Assembly: GCA_015680685.1 (NCBI GenBank)
Contig: MNCI01026259.1
Span: 670,965-734,964 of the forward strand
Direction: 5' to 3'
Source: Gnetum montanum
Lineage: Eukaryota; Streptophyta; Gnetopsida; Gnetales; Gnetaceae
Length of the DNA stretch: 64,000 nt
Every line of letters begins with the position of its first letter. Position 1 is the first letter of the stretch. Below, one piece after another: positions 13,136-26,198 of this stretch. A program made the translations under genes and the position numbers. The notes below the pieces were generated by a model. That model was not told the DNA's origin. It saw only the letters and a list, made by a program, of their open reading frames with translations, and did no database searches.

Positions 13136-13207
13136 CAAATGGGATAAGGTATCAAAATGTTATAAGTTACACATCAAACACTAATCCTTGGCTATTTTTG
13201 TGAACAA

Positions 13208-16000
13208 ATGGTACCAAAAGTCACCATAAGAGGAAGGACCATCTCAACCATGGGAGAAGTGGCCATGAGGAAGAAGGGACTAGTAGCCACAATAGCCCCA
13301 AGAAGGAGAAGAAAAAACACTCATCACAAGACCTCTTCAAGAGGAGCTCGAAGAGGAATCTTTTCTTCAAATTCCCATAATGAAAATAGGGCAATCTAGG
13401 CTAGATGAGGTGCCAAGGCTTGGACTGAATTTGGTAATCATCTTGATCAAGGCTTGCCTAAGATAAATTCATTTCAAAAAGGTCCAAAGTGTAGCTCTTT
13501 AAGAACTTAACTTTGTTCCTTATTGGACATGGCTCCAGAAGAGGTAAAAACACAATTGTAAGGATCTTCCATGTGGTCCATCCCCACTTCCAATGGGAAG
13601 TGGTACATGGAAGAGACTTACCTCTTATTAAATAACTAATAAGTAGACACCACAATGAAGATCAAGGACATCAACATATCCTATTCAGTTGAGGCCATTA
13701 CAGAGGTCCTCAAGTTTCCTAATAGTGGAAAAACTTTGGTGAAGATCTCCACATAAGAGGATCCTAATGTTAAAAATGAATGGGTCAAATGGTACTATGA
13801 AGTGGACCGTAAGAAGTACAGTGTGCTCACCAAGGTAGAGAGGCTTTACTTTAAGATTATGGCCTATCGTCTAAATCCAACAGTGAGGCAAAGCAAGATC
13901 ACCACCTTCTTTGACCTTGCATGTGTCACTCTAAGTAGAAAATTCTTAGCCAACCTCTCGCAAATCATGTTCCTAGAGATCAAGAAAAGATTCAAAGAGA
14001 ATGAGCATGGGAGGAAGACACTTTCCTTTCCTTGCCTCATTAGAAAAATTTGCAAAAGGGCAGAGATAGCCTATTATGCTAATGATACTCTTCATCATGC
14101 TCCTATCACATTTTCATAGGAAATGATGAAAGCCAAGGCACTTGCCAAGTTACTTAAAGAGGAGCGGCCACCATGACCATCACCTAATTAAGAAACAATT
14201 TCAAAGTCTTGTGCTACAATCGATCACATGAAGAAGTTCCATGAGCAACTCCTACAATAGCAATAGGAAGGACCAAGTGAGGAAGAGTCTTCAATCTACA
14301 GGCCAACATTAAGTCACCTCAACAAAGTTACCCAAACCATCAACTAGCTAGAAGAGACTATGCCACTATTATCTATACAAAAAATGTAGGCACTAGTGAG
14401 GTTGAAATTGAGCACATGAGAAGTGACAGTATTTATCCCTGGATAATAACAATTTCTTGAGATCTTTGAGAATGTTATCACTTTCTTAGTGTGCCTAGAG
14501 AAGGGTGAGGGAGCAACTGTTCTAGTGATGTAGCATCATGGATAGGAAATAGTAGTAGAGGTGGAGGCTAATCAAATTACAAAAGTCTTGAACACTCCTA
14601 TAGCCTTCATGCTAGACATTGTTGTACTTACAGACATGCACGTGTCTACAAGAGCTAGCAGCAGGAGGCTAAGTGGAGCCCAACATGAGGAGGCATTGGA
14701 GTGACTAGTGGGAATTAAGCAACCACTTCAAAAGATCTTCAATCTCCAAAAAAAATATCACTACTACCTAGTTGAAGTTGCTACAAACCAAGGGCAAGCT
14801 CATCATTGTAAATCCCCAACTTGAGATAGCTATAACTAAAAACCATCAATTGGTTGCCAAAGTTACAGAATTGAGATCTTTCTTGGCCAATCTTACCATT
14901 CTCAACCAAGTAGTTACATGAGATGAAGCTTTCTTACAACTTCAAAATAAATTAAAAGTGGTTGATAATGTGAAGGAGATGGTAGTCTTCAACACATCCT
15001 TATTGATGAATCTGATCTTTAACACCAATAAGGACTTTTCACAAGTATGCAAGGAGAACTCAACTCTAACCAATGACATTCACAACTTGCACAATGTTAA
15101 AGCACAAAAGGACCAAATCATTAAATTCATGTAATAGTAGTAGGAGCATCTTGCCAAGGTAAACATGGACCTAAGGAGGTTGGTGGCTAAAAATCGCAAT
15201 CTCTTAATGGAGGAAATTTGTGCCCTTCACCAGAAAATGGCCATTGAGGTAGCTACCTAAAAGAACGAGGTACTAAAATTTCAATAAGTAAATAATCATT
15301 ACAGGAACTAGGTTGGCATCCTCAAAGAAGTAAATGAGAAATAAATTCAACTAGCAAAGGCAAAAATGAATGAGGTCCTCCAACAACTCTAGAATGTGTG
15401 GCAACCAATCTTTAATGGATTGAATACCTACAACAAAGTAAAGATCTACCTAAAGGAGTTACAAATTGAAGAGATGAGAAATTACATGAAGTTAGCTAAC
15501 CTTTGCTATGCAAACTTGGCAATGTTGACAACCAAAAGGCCATGGTTAGAGTTAGAGAAATAGGCAGCTAGCTCATGCCTACTTTACAAGGCTAAGTTCA
15601 AGTATCATAAGCACATAAAGTAGAAGCTAAAAATAGTGAATGTAGAGCTTGAAGTTCTTAAGAGCTGATTTAAAGACCAACGAGTAGTTGCTAAGAACCT
15701 AGCCAAAAAGGATAAATAACTACGAGGAACTACAGAACCTTGTCAAGATGTTCGATGTGTAACATAAATAATTTGAAGCCTAATTTGTCAATGCCAAGAG
15801 ACCTTTTCCAACAATGCCCTATATGTGGAACATCCCTGTACTAACCCACAGTGGTAACACTACATGAACTGTGTATCACCCATGGAGTAAGGAGGAGAAG
15901 ATGAAGGCATTTTTGGATGCCTTTTTGCCTTCCATAAGAAGTAATAGCTATAGTAGAATAACTAGCCTTAACTATCATTGCCACATGCATAAGAGGCTAG
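13208..16000 (+). pseudogene. Extra post-integrase ORF of element A, PF20167-like (degenerate)
   Basis: This coding-like module lies between the 3' non-coding region and the polypurine tract. Its central part (about 13660-14080, longest open piece 13802-14119) reads 'INISYSVEAITEVLKFP', 'RLYFKIMAYRLNP', 'SLSFPCLIRKICKRAEI' with one variant residue. That is the pattern I know from the 'putative plant transposon protein' domain (PF20167) found in Athila-type ORFs. Downstream to about 15710 it is Lys/Glu/Leu-rich and coiled-coil-like, with stops. F has no equivalent, and its 3' non-coding region runs straight to the polypurine tract. The function is unknown. The domain call is from memory of the family pattern. 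Confidence 0.5.
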
Positions 16001-16261
16001 AGAAGGTTCTTCAACATCACAGGAGCCTCCACCTCCTCACATTATTTGATCTTCTCTTTGTCTTCAACTGTCAAAAGATTTCAAGTTGTTCCAATTTTAT
16101 AAGGGTGTTCAATTTTGGTCTCCTAAACATCCATTTTTGTAATTATTATAATTCTATACAATTGAGAACTTAGGATCAATTAGTCTATGATTTCATGCCT
16201 TCCCAATTTTATAATAAGCTCAATCTTGCTTTTGCTTGCTTGAGGATAAGTTTTCACTCAA

Positions 16262-16272
16262 TCGTGGGGGTA
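16262..16272 (+). other. Polypurine tract of element A
   Basis: 'tcgtgggggta' abuts the TG of the 3' LTR and matches the F tract 'tcgttggggta'. It would prime plus-strand synthesis. Confidence 0.75.
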
Positions 16273-17135
16273 TGAAGAATCATGAAATGGGTTGTGTCAA
16301 TGGGCATGCATTAATACATCCCCTTTGATGCATGGGTTGATGTGTTGATGCATATGCATCAACACAATGTCTATCTCTACCTATATAAATGCACATACCT
16401 AGCACATTTATGGCATCATTGAGTCAATTAAGTAGCTAAGCTCTTATAGTTTGTTACCATAAAAGTTAGAATATTTTGTAAGTGCTTGCAATAGGACTTC
16501 AACGATTGTACAAATCCTTATTTGATCATTAATTTACCTAAATACTTTGATGTATCGACAATAAATAAAAAGTTCTTGGAAATCCTTGTAGCACTCAAAA
16601 TAGATTAATGCTTACTTTCATGCACTTTATTATTCATGTACTTTACATTCATGTTCTTAGTTAATTAACATGATTAATTAATACACATAAGTATGACTAC
16701 CTCAAACATGCCATTATCGCTTAGTAATTCCAGAAGTATTATCACTTGGTTTGCCCAATAGCCTAACAGTTAGTAACACAATAACATCTTAATGAGTTTT
16801 GGATGTGTATAGAAGGTGGGTCTGGATACTTATGTTAGGAAGTAGATTAAGGCACTGGATAGTTACTTAGAATAATTCATAATTCATTACTTTATTTCAA
16901 ACTTATATTAATTAAAATAAAATATAAAATCAATACAAATCATGTGCCTTTACTTATACTTAACCGTATACTTGCACTTACACCAGTGAAGCTAAGAAGA
17001 CAACGACCATTTCCTTAAGTCACTGCCTTTAGTATTGTCCATTTGGAGAGCTAAAGTTCATGGAATTTGTCTGAATTGCTAGTGCAACACTTGTGATTTA
17101 TATGGTTAGGTGTATGGACTACTGGCTACTCATCA
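16273..17135 (+). repeat. 3' LTR of element A
   Basis: Starts TGAAGAATCATGAAATGGG and ends CTCATCA. It is colinear with the 5' LTR over its full length, with scattered substitutions. The following bases CTAGC resemble CTAGA before the 5' LTR. Confidence 0.87.
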
Positions 17136-17210
17136 CTAGCCCACATAGTTTCGTTGGTGCTAATTAATGTCTTTTCATAAATCAACCATTCTACCACTAG
17201 ACCTTGCATA

Positions 17211-19080
17211 CATGGCCTCCACCCAAGATGCAATTCATGTCTATGACTTGAAAGACCCCATGATCATAAAACAAAGACAATCACTTTAGCAAAGGGGCAA
17301 AAATCCAAATTTCACGGTTATCAACAAGGAGTTCTACAACTTCCTCTATGTCAAGAACAAGTCAAACTCCTAATACCATAGTTCAAATCTAATGCTAAGC
17401 ATCAATTCAAAATTATACATTAGGATGGTAAAGAATACATCCTATCACCTTATGAAAAAACCCCCCTTACTAACGTTTATGCACAAATGCTTATACAACT
17501 CATAGAGGTTGATGAGTTTAGTGAGGAGATTATCTTAGAGGATTACAAAGAAGATCAAGATGAGTTTGAGGTAGAATCAAAGCCTGATAATTTTATTGAA
17601 AGCCTTTTCCAATAATCCCCAAACTACTACTCCCAATTCAGCCTCCCTTGCCTAATATGTGGGATAAGTTCTCCAATCTTCTTTTCCCTCTATCCATCGT
17701 ACTATGCTTGGATCTACACCCATCATCATTACACACTAGGCACAATCCATGTCTCAACCTACCTCCTTGTTCTCATTAATATCCTTTGCCACACAACCTT
17801 ACTCCATTCACCCAATGTCGATGATGTCTACCTTAACATCTTTCTTTGTCATGCTAGTGGGATCCTCATTGGAACTCCAAGCAACACATACCTCTCATAC
17901 TCCCTTTGTAATCATGTTATACACTCTTGACTAATAAGGCCTATTTAGTAGTGAAATAGTTAATTAGGCTAATAATATCTTGATTGAATGGTTACAAGCA
18001 TATTGAACCAAGTCCCAAAAGATGCCAATAACCCTCACCTACAAGTGAAGTTATGAATAAAAATGCCTAACAAAATTGAATTCATAATAGACATGGTTGA
18101 TGATCTCATAGATAGGCTAAAATAAGTGGTACGTATAATTAGTAGGCATTGTTTAACTTGTAAAAGATTAATTCTATTTAGCATTTTTTAAATGACTAAG
18201 ATGTATTTTTCTTGGAAACCACTATTAAACATTCGATGAGATCCTTTAGGTACTTTCTAGTTTAAGGAGCTTCCTTTTGAAATTCTAGAATAGGAAACTA
18301 TTCCAAAGGAGCTATATTGAAAAGTGGTAAACCTAGCTTTCAAGTGTACTAATTCTTTTTTAGAGAGTATATGCATGAATGAGGCTCTTTGGAAATGATT
18401 TGTTCTTTTAGAATATTTGGTAAAGACTCTCACTAAAGAGAACTAGCACTTGAAGGACTCCAAAGAATTTGTTGAGGCTTAGATGACTCATAGAAGGGAG
18501 TTGTGCAACAAAGAAGTAGATTGGGTCAAATATTGGTTGGTCATTCATGGGAGAGTTGCTAATTTACAAAATAATATTGAAAAAAATTTGAAAATAGAAT
18601 TCATGAAGTGAAAGGTGAAAGAATGCATTGACTATTATACCTTAATAAATAACTAGGTCAAGACACACAAGGTGCATAAGAAGTTATATAAGGTTGAAAA
18701 AGAAGAGTTCAAACAAGTCTGTAAGACTAAGGCTATGGGAAAGTATAAGCACAAAATATTCATCCAAGGAATTTAAGTTGAAGGGGCATATAGGACTTTT
18801 AAATAATTATTAGAGGTAAGCAAATCATAAGAGGTTCAAATCATAGCTACTTTTAGGGAAACTTCTATAGCCAGGTTAGAAAAGACTCTAACATGGACAA
18901 AGGTAGAATCAAGAAATTTCTTGGAAGATGTGAACCTAGAGGATATCAATGCAATAAACATAAAAAAAGAGGACATTATGCAATGCCTAGGTGAAGGACT
19001 CTAGAGGTTTAGGTTTGAAAACATCACTTTCAATTCATACACAAAGATAAGTTGTTGAGTTACAAGTTACTTTGTAGACA
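17211..19080 (+). pseudogene. Gag-like fragment of a second Ty3/Gypsy family (degenerate)
   Basis: A coding-like stretch from an ATG at 17212 ('MASTQDAIHVYDLKD'). From about 17390 to 17615 it reads 'FKIIH', 'DGKEYILSPYEKTPLTNVYAQ' with a variant, then an acidic run ending 'KPDNFIESLFQ'. The same string of features occurs on the minus strand at about 21800-22000. The later part (about 18400-19050) is Lys/Glu-rich and coiled-coil-like. There are many stops. I cannot name the family with confidence; a Tat-like gag is my best guess, from the linkage seen in the minus-strand copy. Confidence 0.5.
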
Positions 19081-19639
19081 AAATAGTACAAACTTTTGGT
19101 GAACTAACATATCATGATGGCTAAAAATTGCAATGTTTATATTTAAGAGGACCCTAGTAATGATGGCAATGGTAGTGGCAATGAAGGATTTAGTCTAGCT
19201 ACTTAGTCTTTTCATATCTTGTTTTAGGCCCAAATTTTTGTATGGTAACACTTGTATTGATCATTAAAACTATTATGAAAGCAAGCTTAGGTTATCCAAT
19301 GCTTTGGTTTTTGTTTTTTATGTTTTTATTTTTTAAATATTTTTATTTTTGATGTGCACAAAAATATAAGAAAATATAATGTGTAGATAAATGGCTAAGA
19401 CACACAAGCAAAACATTGGCTAACATAATTAAAGAAACAATAATAAAGGAAAATGAAATAATGTAGAAAAATCACATAAATAACTAAATAATACTAGGGG
19501 TAAATACAAAAGAACTATCAAAGGCAAACAAAATAACATAAACAAGCTAGTTACAAAGTTGTTTTCGAATTTTTGATAATTTGGAAACTTATTTTTCTGT
19601 GATTTTGTATTTTTCAAATCTTGAGTCAATTAGATTAAA

Positions 19640-22240
19640 TGATATGTGGTTCTAGGTCTCATCTAGGGAGGATAGATTAATTCATTATGCATCACCAACT
19701 TTGGTCCAAGAGTTAAGCTTATTAATGGCTTCTTGGTTTTTATTGTTGACCTTTTGTTCCTTGATGAGCTCCAAAATTGATTCTTGCTCATAATTAATGT
19801 TGGTAATAGAATGAACAACCATGTTATCATTATGAATTATGATCTTCTCTCCTTTATAAGAAAAATAAATTTCTTGATGACTTGGTGATAAAACTACACA
19901 TAATTAAGCTAACCATGGTTTCCCTAAGATTAAATGAAAGCTAGATGTTTCCTCTACAATGAGGAAATCTGTAGATCTAGGGATTTATTTTCCAGTCACA
20001 AAGTTCACCTTGATAGAACCTATCACTACTACTCATAAACAACTATATAATTTAAGAAAAAAGATGAATGTTTCTTGAATATTCTTAGCTAAATTCAAAT
20101 ATTCAACCATGAACAATAGGTTAATATTAGTAGCATAAGAGGGTTTATCATAAGAGGTAAAATATGTAATTATATAAAGATCTTCATGAATATTGAGAAG
20201 ATCTTTAAACACTTATAAATTTTGGTTCTAAGGTTTAATAGAATTGGAATCATCTATGACCAATTTCCCACTATCAATCATTTTCTAAAGGTTATCTTTC
20301 AAGGATAAACAAAAATTAGTCTCATGGCTAGGAAGTTAATGATAATGGCAAAATTGTTTAAGGTGGAAATATTTCGACAAGGGTGGATCATCCTATGTTG
20401 CTAAAGAAGGATCCATGGCTATTTTACAAACTTAATCATGTCATGTTTCAGCCTTTTTCAACAACTTCTTATGTTCTATGAGGTTAGTTTTAAGCAATTT
20501 CTCAAGGAGATCATAAGGTTTCATGGATAATTTGGTGTACTTGGATCAATCTGTACATTGAAAATCTATTTTCCATTAGCTAGGGGTAAAAGACATGGAT
20601 AATTAAGAAGGTGCAAATGATGTGGATGGCTAGAATGGTTTGTGTTGTGATTGATTTTCTTTACTTCTTTTACAATAGTAATGACAATTGTTAACTACTT
20701 AGTCTTATCTTTATTTTTCTTCAAGTATTAATTCTTGTAGGTGATATATGTAGGATTATTACTTGCCCTAGCTGCTCTTCCCATGTTTTCAATTTATGAA
20801 AATACCTAATTTAGGGTTTGTGAATTAAGTTAAAAGAGCTTAGATTTAATGAAGTTTTTAACAGCTCCTTCGAAAATGGCTAATAGATGTCTTTTAAAAA
20901 TAGGTTTCGATATGTCATGAAGATTAGAGCTCCAACTTTAGATGAACCTCTAGGCTAGATCAAGAGGTACTTTCTTCATCATCATGAGTTGATAGATGAT
21001 CATGTGTGGCTTTAGGTTGTATTTAAAATATTTAATAAATTGGGCAACCAATACATAAAAATAAGCTATTCATCCTTTGGGTCTAGAATAATACCAATAT
21101 GAAGTATTACCATGACAGCATGGGGAAGACTCATAAGATTATGTATGGTTAGGATTGTAATAAAAGATAAGGGAGTGGAAAGTAATGAGATAAGTATTTG
21201 GATCTCCTTCACCATTGTATTTGGTGAAGTTTGGTAAAGAGATAATGAACAGCAAGATTATTTATGGCACATGAGGACTAATTGAATCTTGATAAAAATC
21301 CATTATTCTCATTACTTGAGATGAACCCATTTTGAAGTTTTACAATTCTTCTAAGAGATCTTTTATCATTTTAAAAGCCTAATCCAACCTTTATGGCACA
21401 ATAGATTTGATGAAAACTAATGATGCAGGTGGTATAAGCATTAATGATATAAAAGATATAGTTATTAACAATGATGTATTAAATAGTTTAAATTGAGATT
21501 GTGATGGAATCTAGAGTTATAATGGTGAAGCAATAGTGGTTATAGTAGGCCTTAGTAGGGAAAAGATGGTGGAAACATGCTAGGCTAAATGCATTTTAGG
21601 AATGGTTGTTGCATATGGAATAGAGGACATCAAAATAAAGATAGGGATGATAGTTGGCACATGAATTTGAGGGACTTCAAGAGAAGTAAAAATTTAGGGA
21701 AGATTAGTGATGTGCAAGGGATTTTTAGGAAATATGATTTGGACTATGCTATGTGAGGATTCCTTCATGGAAGATATTTCTTTGAAGAAACCCCTAGACC
21801 CATCCAACTTATCCTTATCATACTCATGCAATTTCTCTACCTTTTCTTGTACTAAGACTTCCTCATCAGCATTGACCAACTAAGCCAACATATTAGTGTA
21901 TAGTTCCATAAGTTGAATTTGATCATAAGAAGAAGCACTGTATTCTTTATCATCCTAATGAATTATTTTGTATTCACATTTTGAGTCAATCTCTTTATAT
22001 AAAATGTAGTGGCTAGCCCTCTTTTTGACACAAATAAAGTTATACAACTCTTTAGTGATTGTAGAAAATATGAGGTCCTAACTCAATTACCTAAGGAACC
22101 TATGACATTTGATAATAGCAGTGTCCTTAGGATCATAAATACAAGTAGAGGATTGGTTATTGGTTATATCAAAAAAGATGATTGGTATAACTATAGAGGA
22201 GGAATATGACATAAAAGGGAAAAGAGCAAGGTTACTATGG
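19640..22240 (-). pseudogene. Gag-protease fragment of a second Ty3/Gypsy family (degenerate)
   Basis: Read on the minus strand from about 22240 it gives an N-terminal gag stretch ('YNFICVKKRASHYILYKE', 'SKCEYKIIH'). An acidic segment follows ('MVNADEEVLVQEKVEKLHEY', start at 21879). Further on is a Cys/His stretch before the protease, 'CHYH' then 'SHETNFCLSLKDNL' (about 20355-20290). The protease-like end reads 'FHLILGKPWLA' and 'SPSHQEIYFSYKGEKI' (about 19950-19820). That ending is typical of the pro domain in plant gag-pro ORFs of the Tat type. Stops are numerous. No RT, LTR or primer site was found with it. Confidence 0.6.
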
Positions 22241-22255
22241 GTTCAGGATATGGCC

Positions 22256-22286
22256 TATAGCATATAGCATATAACATATAACATAA
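22256..22286. repeat. Short 9-bp tandem repeat
   Basis: About three to four units of 'catatarca' type, low complexity, of no evident function. Confidence 0.5.
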
Positions 22287-22459
22287 TGTTCCAATAGTGT
22301 TTAGTGTAAAAGTTCAACAATGGTTAAAATAGTTAGGAGCCTAGCATAAATACTATGAAAAGATACATAACATGATAGCCAATGTGAAAATACAGTCAAC
22401 ATATTTTTCAATGTTACAACATATTCTAAGTGCTTCATCCTTATAACCAAGTTAACAAC

Positions 22460-23393
22460 TAATGAAGCATTAGTTAGCTAAGATATCATAGATGTGATAT
22501 CATACATGCTACATTACATCTACATTGTAGCATCTTTTTCGATGTATCTCTACTAGTTGCTACACCATAGATGCTATGTCACATCTACTATGTCATAGCT
22601 ACATCAATGCATACCCATCAATGTGATCCCATAAATGTATGGAATAATGCATTGGTGCAATGTCTACCTCCACCTATAAATATGCATGCTCTCATTGTGT
22701 GTTTTGCATCTTTTGATCAATGGAGTAGCTAAACCCTTGCAGTTTTATTCCATAGTCTTAGAGAATAGTCAATAAGTGCCCATAGTATGGATTTAAGTCA
22801 ACTATACAGCATCTTATTTGAGTGGCAATATACCTATACATATTCCATGAATGGCAATAAGATCAAGATTGATTCTTATTCATTGCAGCACTTTGACTTA
22901 AATTTACCTTCCATGTTATTTATATTCCATGTACTTAGTTAATATTTACATTTTCATGCATATTAATGAATTAGTAGAATGAGTGTAAACATGTATTCAC
23001 TTAGTAATCCCAATAGTGTTATTGCTTGGTTCCTGTAGTAGTGTAGCACTTGGTAATCCCAATAGTGGATACGTAGGTTTAGGACATGTATGGTAAGCTA
23101 GGAACAGATACTCATTGCCCATAGACTAGTTTAGACTTTACTTTCCATTGTAAATTAGATTAAATAATTAAGTTGTCTATTATCATTAATATTAGCATAA
23201 GGCCAAAACAACATAAATCATCATATGCCTCACTTTGGACTAAACCATACATGAAAAAGCTACCACTAGTCCAAGTGGGAAGACAACAAACTATGATCAA
23301 TGCTTAATGATCTAGATGCATAACTAGTTCCATCCATAGAATTCAACCAAATCATGTGTTAACACTTCGTATGGTTATACTCATTGCCCATCA
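22460..23393 (+). repeat. 5' LTR of element B
   Basis: Aligns with 28419-29390. It opens TAATGAAGC where the 3' copy has TGATGAAGC, so the terminal TG has mutated. TATAAAT lies at 22675-22681, and the end is CCCATCA. Confidence 0.83.
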
Positions 23394-23394
23394 T

Positions 23395-23412
23395 TAGCAT
23401 TTTTGTTGGGGA
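23395..23412 (+). other. Decayed primer-binding site of element B
   Basis: TAGCATTTTTGTTGGGGA sits at the LTR end in the position of the tRNA-Asp site. It matches TGGCGCCGTTGCCGGGGA at only 11 of 18 positions, and most changes are transitions. Confidence 0.55.
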
Positions 23413-23518
23413 TGATGCTAGTTATCTAGAATAGTTATATTATATATGATCACTATAAAGGTATTAATGCTTTATCTTTTAGAAAATTTTAAAATTTAAA
23501 GTCACATATGATAAAACC

Positions 23519-25620
23519 ATGTCTTCTTCACATAAGACCCATAACACATTGTATGGTGAAAACACTCATAGGAGAAATGATAGGTTCTATACTAAAGAGA
23601 AATGGAGTGAACAACCTCAAGCAAGGCTTTCATATGCTCATTTCCACCCTTACTACATGTAAGGACTACATTCAACTAGTACAAATAATCTTAGAAGAGA
23701 TGGAGAAACTCCTAGAGAAAGGAGGACCTCAAGGCCTATGACCTCCTCTAAACTTAGAAAAGACAGATCAAGGGACCATGGGGAAAGATATAGGAGCCAT
23801 GGTGATTCTCCTAGTTCCCCATATTAATCTTGCTCTTCAATGTTTAGTTTTGATGAAGATGAACATAGGTATAGAAATAGAGCTCAACTATGGGGTTAAG
23901 ATAAAGATAGAAATCAAACCCAAGGGCAAAATCAAAGACATAAAAATGAGCATAGAAAAGATCATCATAATCAAATGAATAGAAATATAGATTATCATCA
24001 TGATGTGTCTAGTACAGATGAATCCTTGTTGGCTACTATGGACCTGACATAGATTAGGAAGGCAATTCAACTACCCCAAAGGTATCAAAGGGACAGTCAC
24101 ATCAAACAGCTTGATATGGACAACATTACTAAATTTACGGGAGGCTATAATTCTAATCTACAACATCATTTACAAGCCTTCCATGACACTTCTTCCTTGT
24201 AAAACATTGAACAAAAGTGGAAAAAGCTTAAGCTCTTTCCTAGAACACTAGTAGATGAAGCTGAAAGTTTGTATAGATCATTGGAATTGGATTCCATTCA
24301 CTAATGGTTCACAATTCTAGAGCTCCTCAATGAAAAATACCAAACCTTTACGAGAGTGTCCAACTTGAGAAAAGAAATCCAAGGATGAAAGTAAGAAAAA
24401 CATGAATCCTTGAATGTGGCCTTAAATAAATACTATTCTCTACTACATAGATTTCTAGGCCATGATTTCCCATAAAAAGAGCAACTTTTCCACATCATAG
24501 ATGGACTTCGTAATAAAATGAGAGAGACCCTTAGGATTTGTGCCCAAGGTCGATTATACAAAGTGAAAGCCCATCAAATATAAAGGCTAATCAGGTGGGT
24601 GGCAAAAGAAGAAGGACAACTATGTAAATGAGAGAATGTAGTGGAATATAACTGGGACCTAACTCTTCAAAAGAAGAGGGTCCACACCTATGATGAGGGA
24701 AACAGTCTAGTTCTCATTGAGGTGATTTCACAACAAATCTTACCAATACAAAATTCTATTGATGGATTGAAGCAAAGCTAGATAAGATGTGGGATTTGAT
24801 GAATGATAAAGTTACAACTTATGTAAAAACTGTAGAGAAGATAATAACATAAAAAGAATCAAGTGATCAAAACAAGAAGAGGAAAAAGAACCAAGAAACC
24901 TACAAGAATACTTATTGGCAAAAAGGGAAAATGGTTGTAGGTGAAGAGGCTATAGACTCAACCATAGAAGATGATGATGTATGTGACATCTACCTATATG
25001 ACCATCCAAAGGGCTATTGCCTAGTCATGCTACATCTACATGAGTATTAGGCTTTTTCTTTGAATCCCAAGTTCATACAAAAGAAAATGCCTAGGAAATT
25101 ACATTTTTCACAAGGTAATTATAAAAAAGTCCTACAACTAACTATACCATCCTAGTGGGACTTCTTATCAGGCTCAAAACTACTATCAACCATAGTGGAA
25201 AACTCTACAAACAATCAACACTACCCTTCTTGCCAACCAGACCCATACAAATATTATGTTCAAAAACATATTTCCCAACTAGTTCTACTTTCTCTACCTC
25301 AAATCACAACTACGACTCTCCTGAATGTCATAAACTTGTGACATCTTCTATGGGATCACCACCTCATGCCTCTAATCCTCCATTATATCCTCAATATTCT
25401 CATACTTTCCTTCACTATATGTCACCACCAACAACACAAGAAGGTTTGGCACCAGAACATCGACAAAAGAATGTCACTTATGCTATGAACATACATGGAA
25501 ATGATAATGCTAGTAGATCTCAACCACAACCTTGGAAACTTCCTTTCTTTAAGGTAGTTTCCTCTCATAAGCACAAAACTCGTAGACCTACTAGCACATC
25601 TAAACTAGCACAAGGTTAAT
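23519..25620 (+). pseudogene. Gag of element B (degenerate)
   Basis: Starts MSSSHKTHN in the frame shared with C ('MFSSHKHDE'). A long Arg/His/Asp-rich tract follows (about 23760-23990, 'RSRDHGERYRSHGDS'), then the capsid core 'LDMDNITKFTGGYN' with 'HLQAFHD' (24110-24190). The region 'YYSLLHRFLGHDF', 'HIIDGL' is next. A Cys/His motif at 24982-25020 keeps C1, H8 and C13 but has Tyr for the second Cys. The C-terminal Pro/Tyr/Gln part starts 'CQPDPYKYYVQ' (about 25220) and shifts frame into the open stretch to 25619. Stops are scattered throughout. Confidence 0.72.
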
Positions 25621-26198
25621 CTAGTGTAACATCCTTCCTCTCTAGAACAATGTCTTTTGATCATACGCAAAAACTAACTGCCATCACCACTTGAACATGA
25701 CATAAAAGATGAACTTATCATTATGGAGATACAGAAACCTCCATGCATCACTACCAATAATGATAAAGGGTGTAGTTGAGGACTAGAAGTTCAACATATT
25801 AACATAACCCTCATACTGACCCACCATAAAGTTAAGGACCAAGTGTGTAAGAAAACCAAGTCTACATAGTAGCCACTAAACCAAAAGACACCCAGTGGCT
25901 TGGAAATGAGAATATAAAATTACTTCAAAGATGCATGGAACCCTCTGATCCACTTATTAGTTCTAGACTTAAGAAAACATACCAAATAGAGGACTTAGAC
26001 ACAAATATCTTACACTCTAATTATACATCAAGAAAGGATATTAAACACAAAGACCTAGGAATTAAAACAAAAAATCAAGAAGAAGAAGTAAACACATTTG
26101 GACCCCCCAAGACAAAAATACCTTCAAGTCCAAATAAACATACATCTCCAAATGATCCAAATGAGTCTATCACCAATGTTAGATGTGCTACCATGTAA
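25621..26198 (+). pseudogene. Post-protease remnant fused to a Lys-rich tail (element B)
   Basis: About 25860-25960 reads 'DTQWL' and 'CMEPSDPLISS', the counterpart of 'ETQWL' and 'CMKPTESLTCAY' in the spacer between protease and RT of element C. The protease core itself (catalytic Asp, flap) is missing. The open stretch 25935-26198 then continues as a Lys/Glu/Ser/Pro-rich 87-residue tail with no counterpart in the other copies and ends at the pol deletion. No function is proposed. Confidence 0.5.

Larger units (their letters stand above)
4131..17135 (+). mobile_element. Element A: full-length Athila-like Ty3/Gypsy retrotransposon with extra 3' module
   Basis: A 13.0-kb element. Its two LTRs are of nearly equal length (865 and 863 bp), both starting TGA and ending CTCATCA. 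Five flanking bases, CTAGA on the left (4126-4130) and CTAGC on the right (17136-17140), look like a target-site duplication with one change. The order inside is primer site, gag, pro, RT, RNase H, integrase, a long 3' non-coding stretch, an extra ORF module and the polypurine tract. This order and the tRNA-Asp primer place it in the Athila/Tat branch of Ty3/Gypsy. Every coding region has many stops and frameshifts, so it is a fossil copy. Confidence 0.88.
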
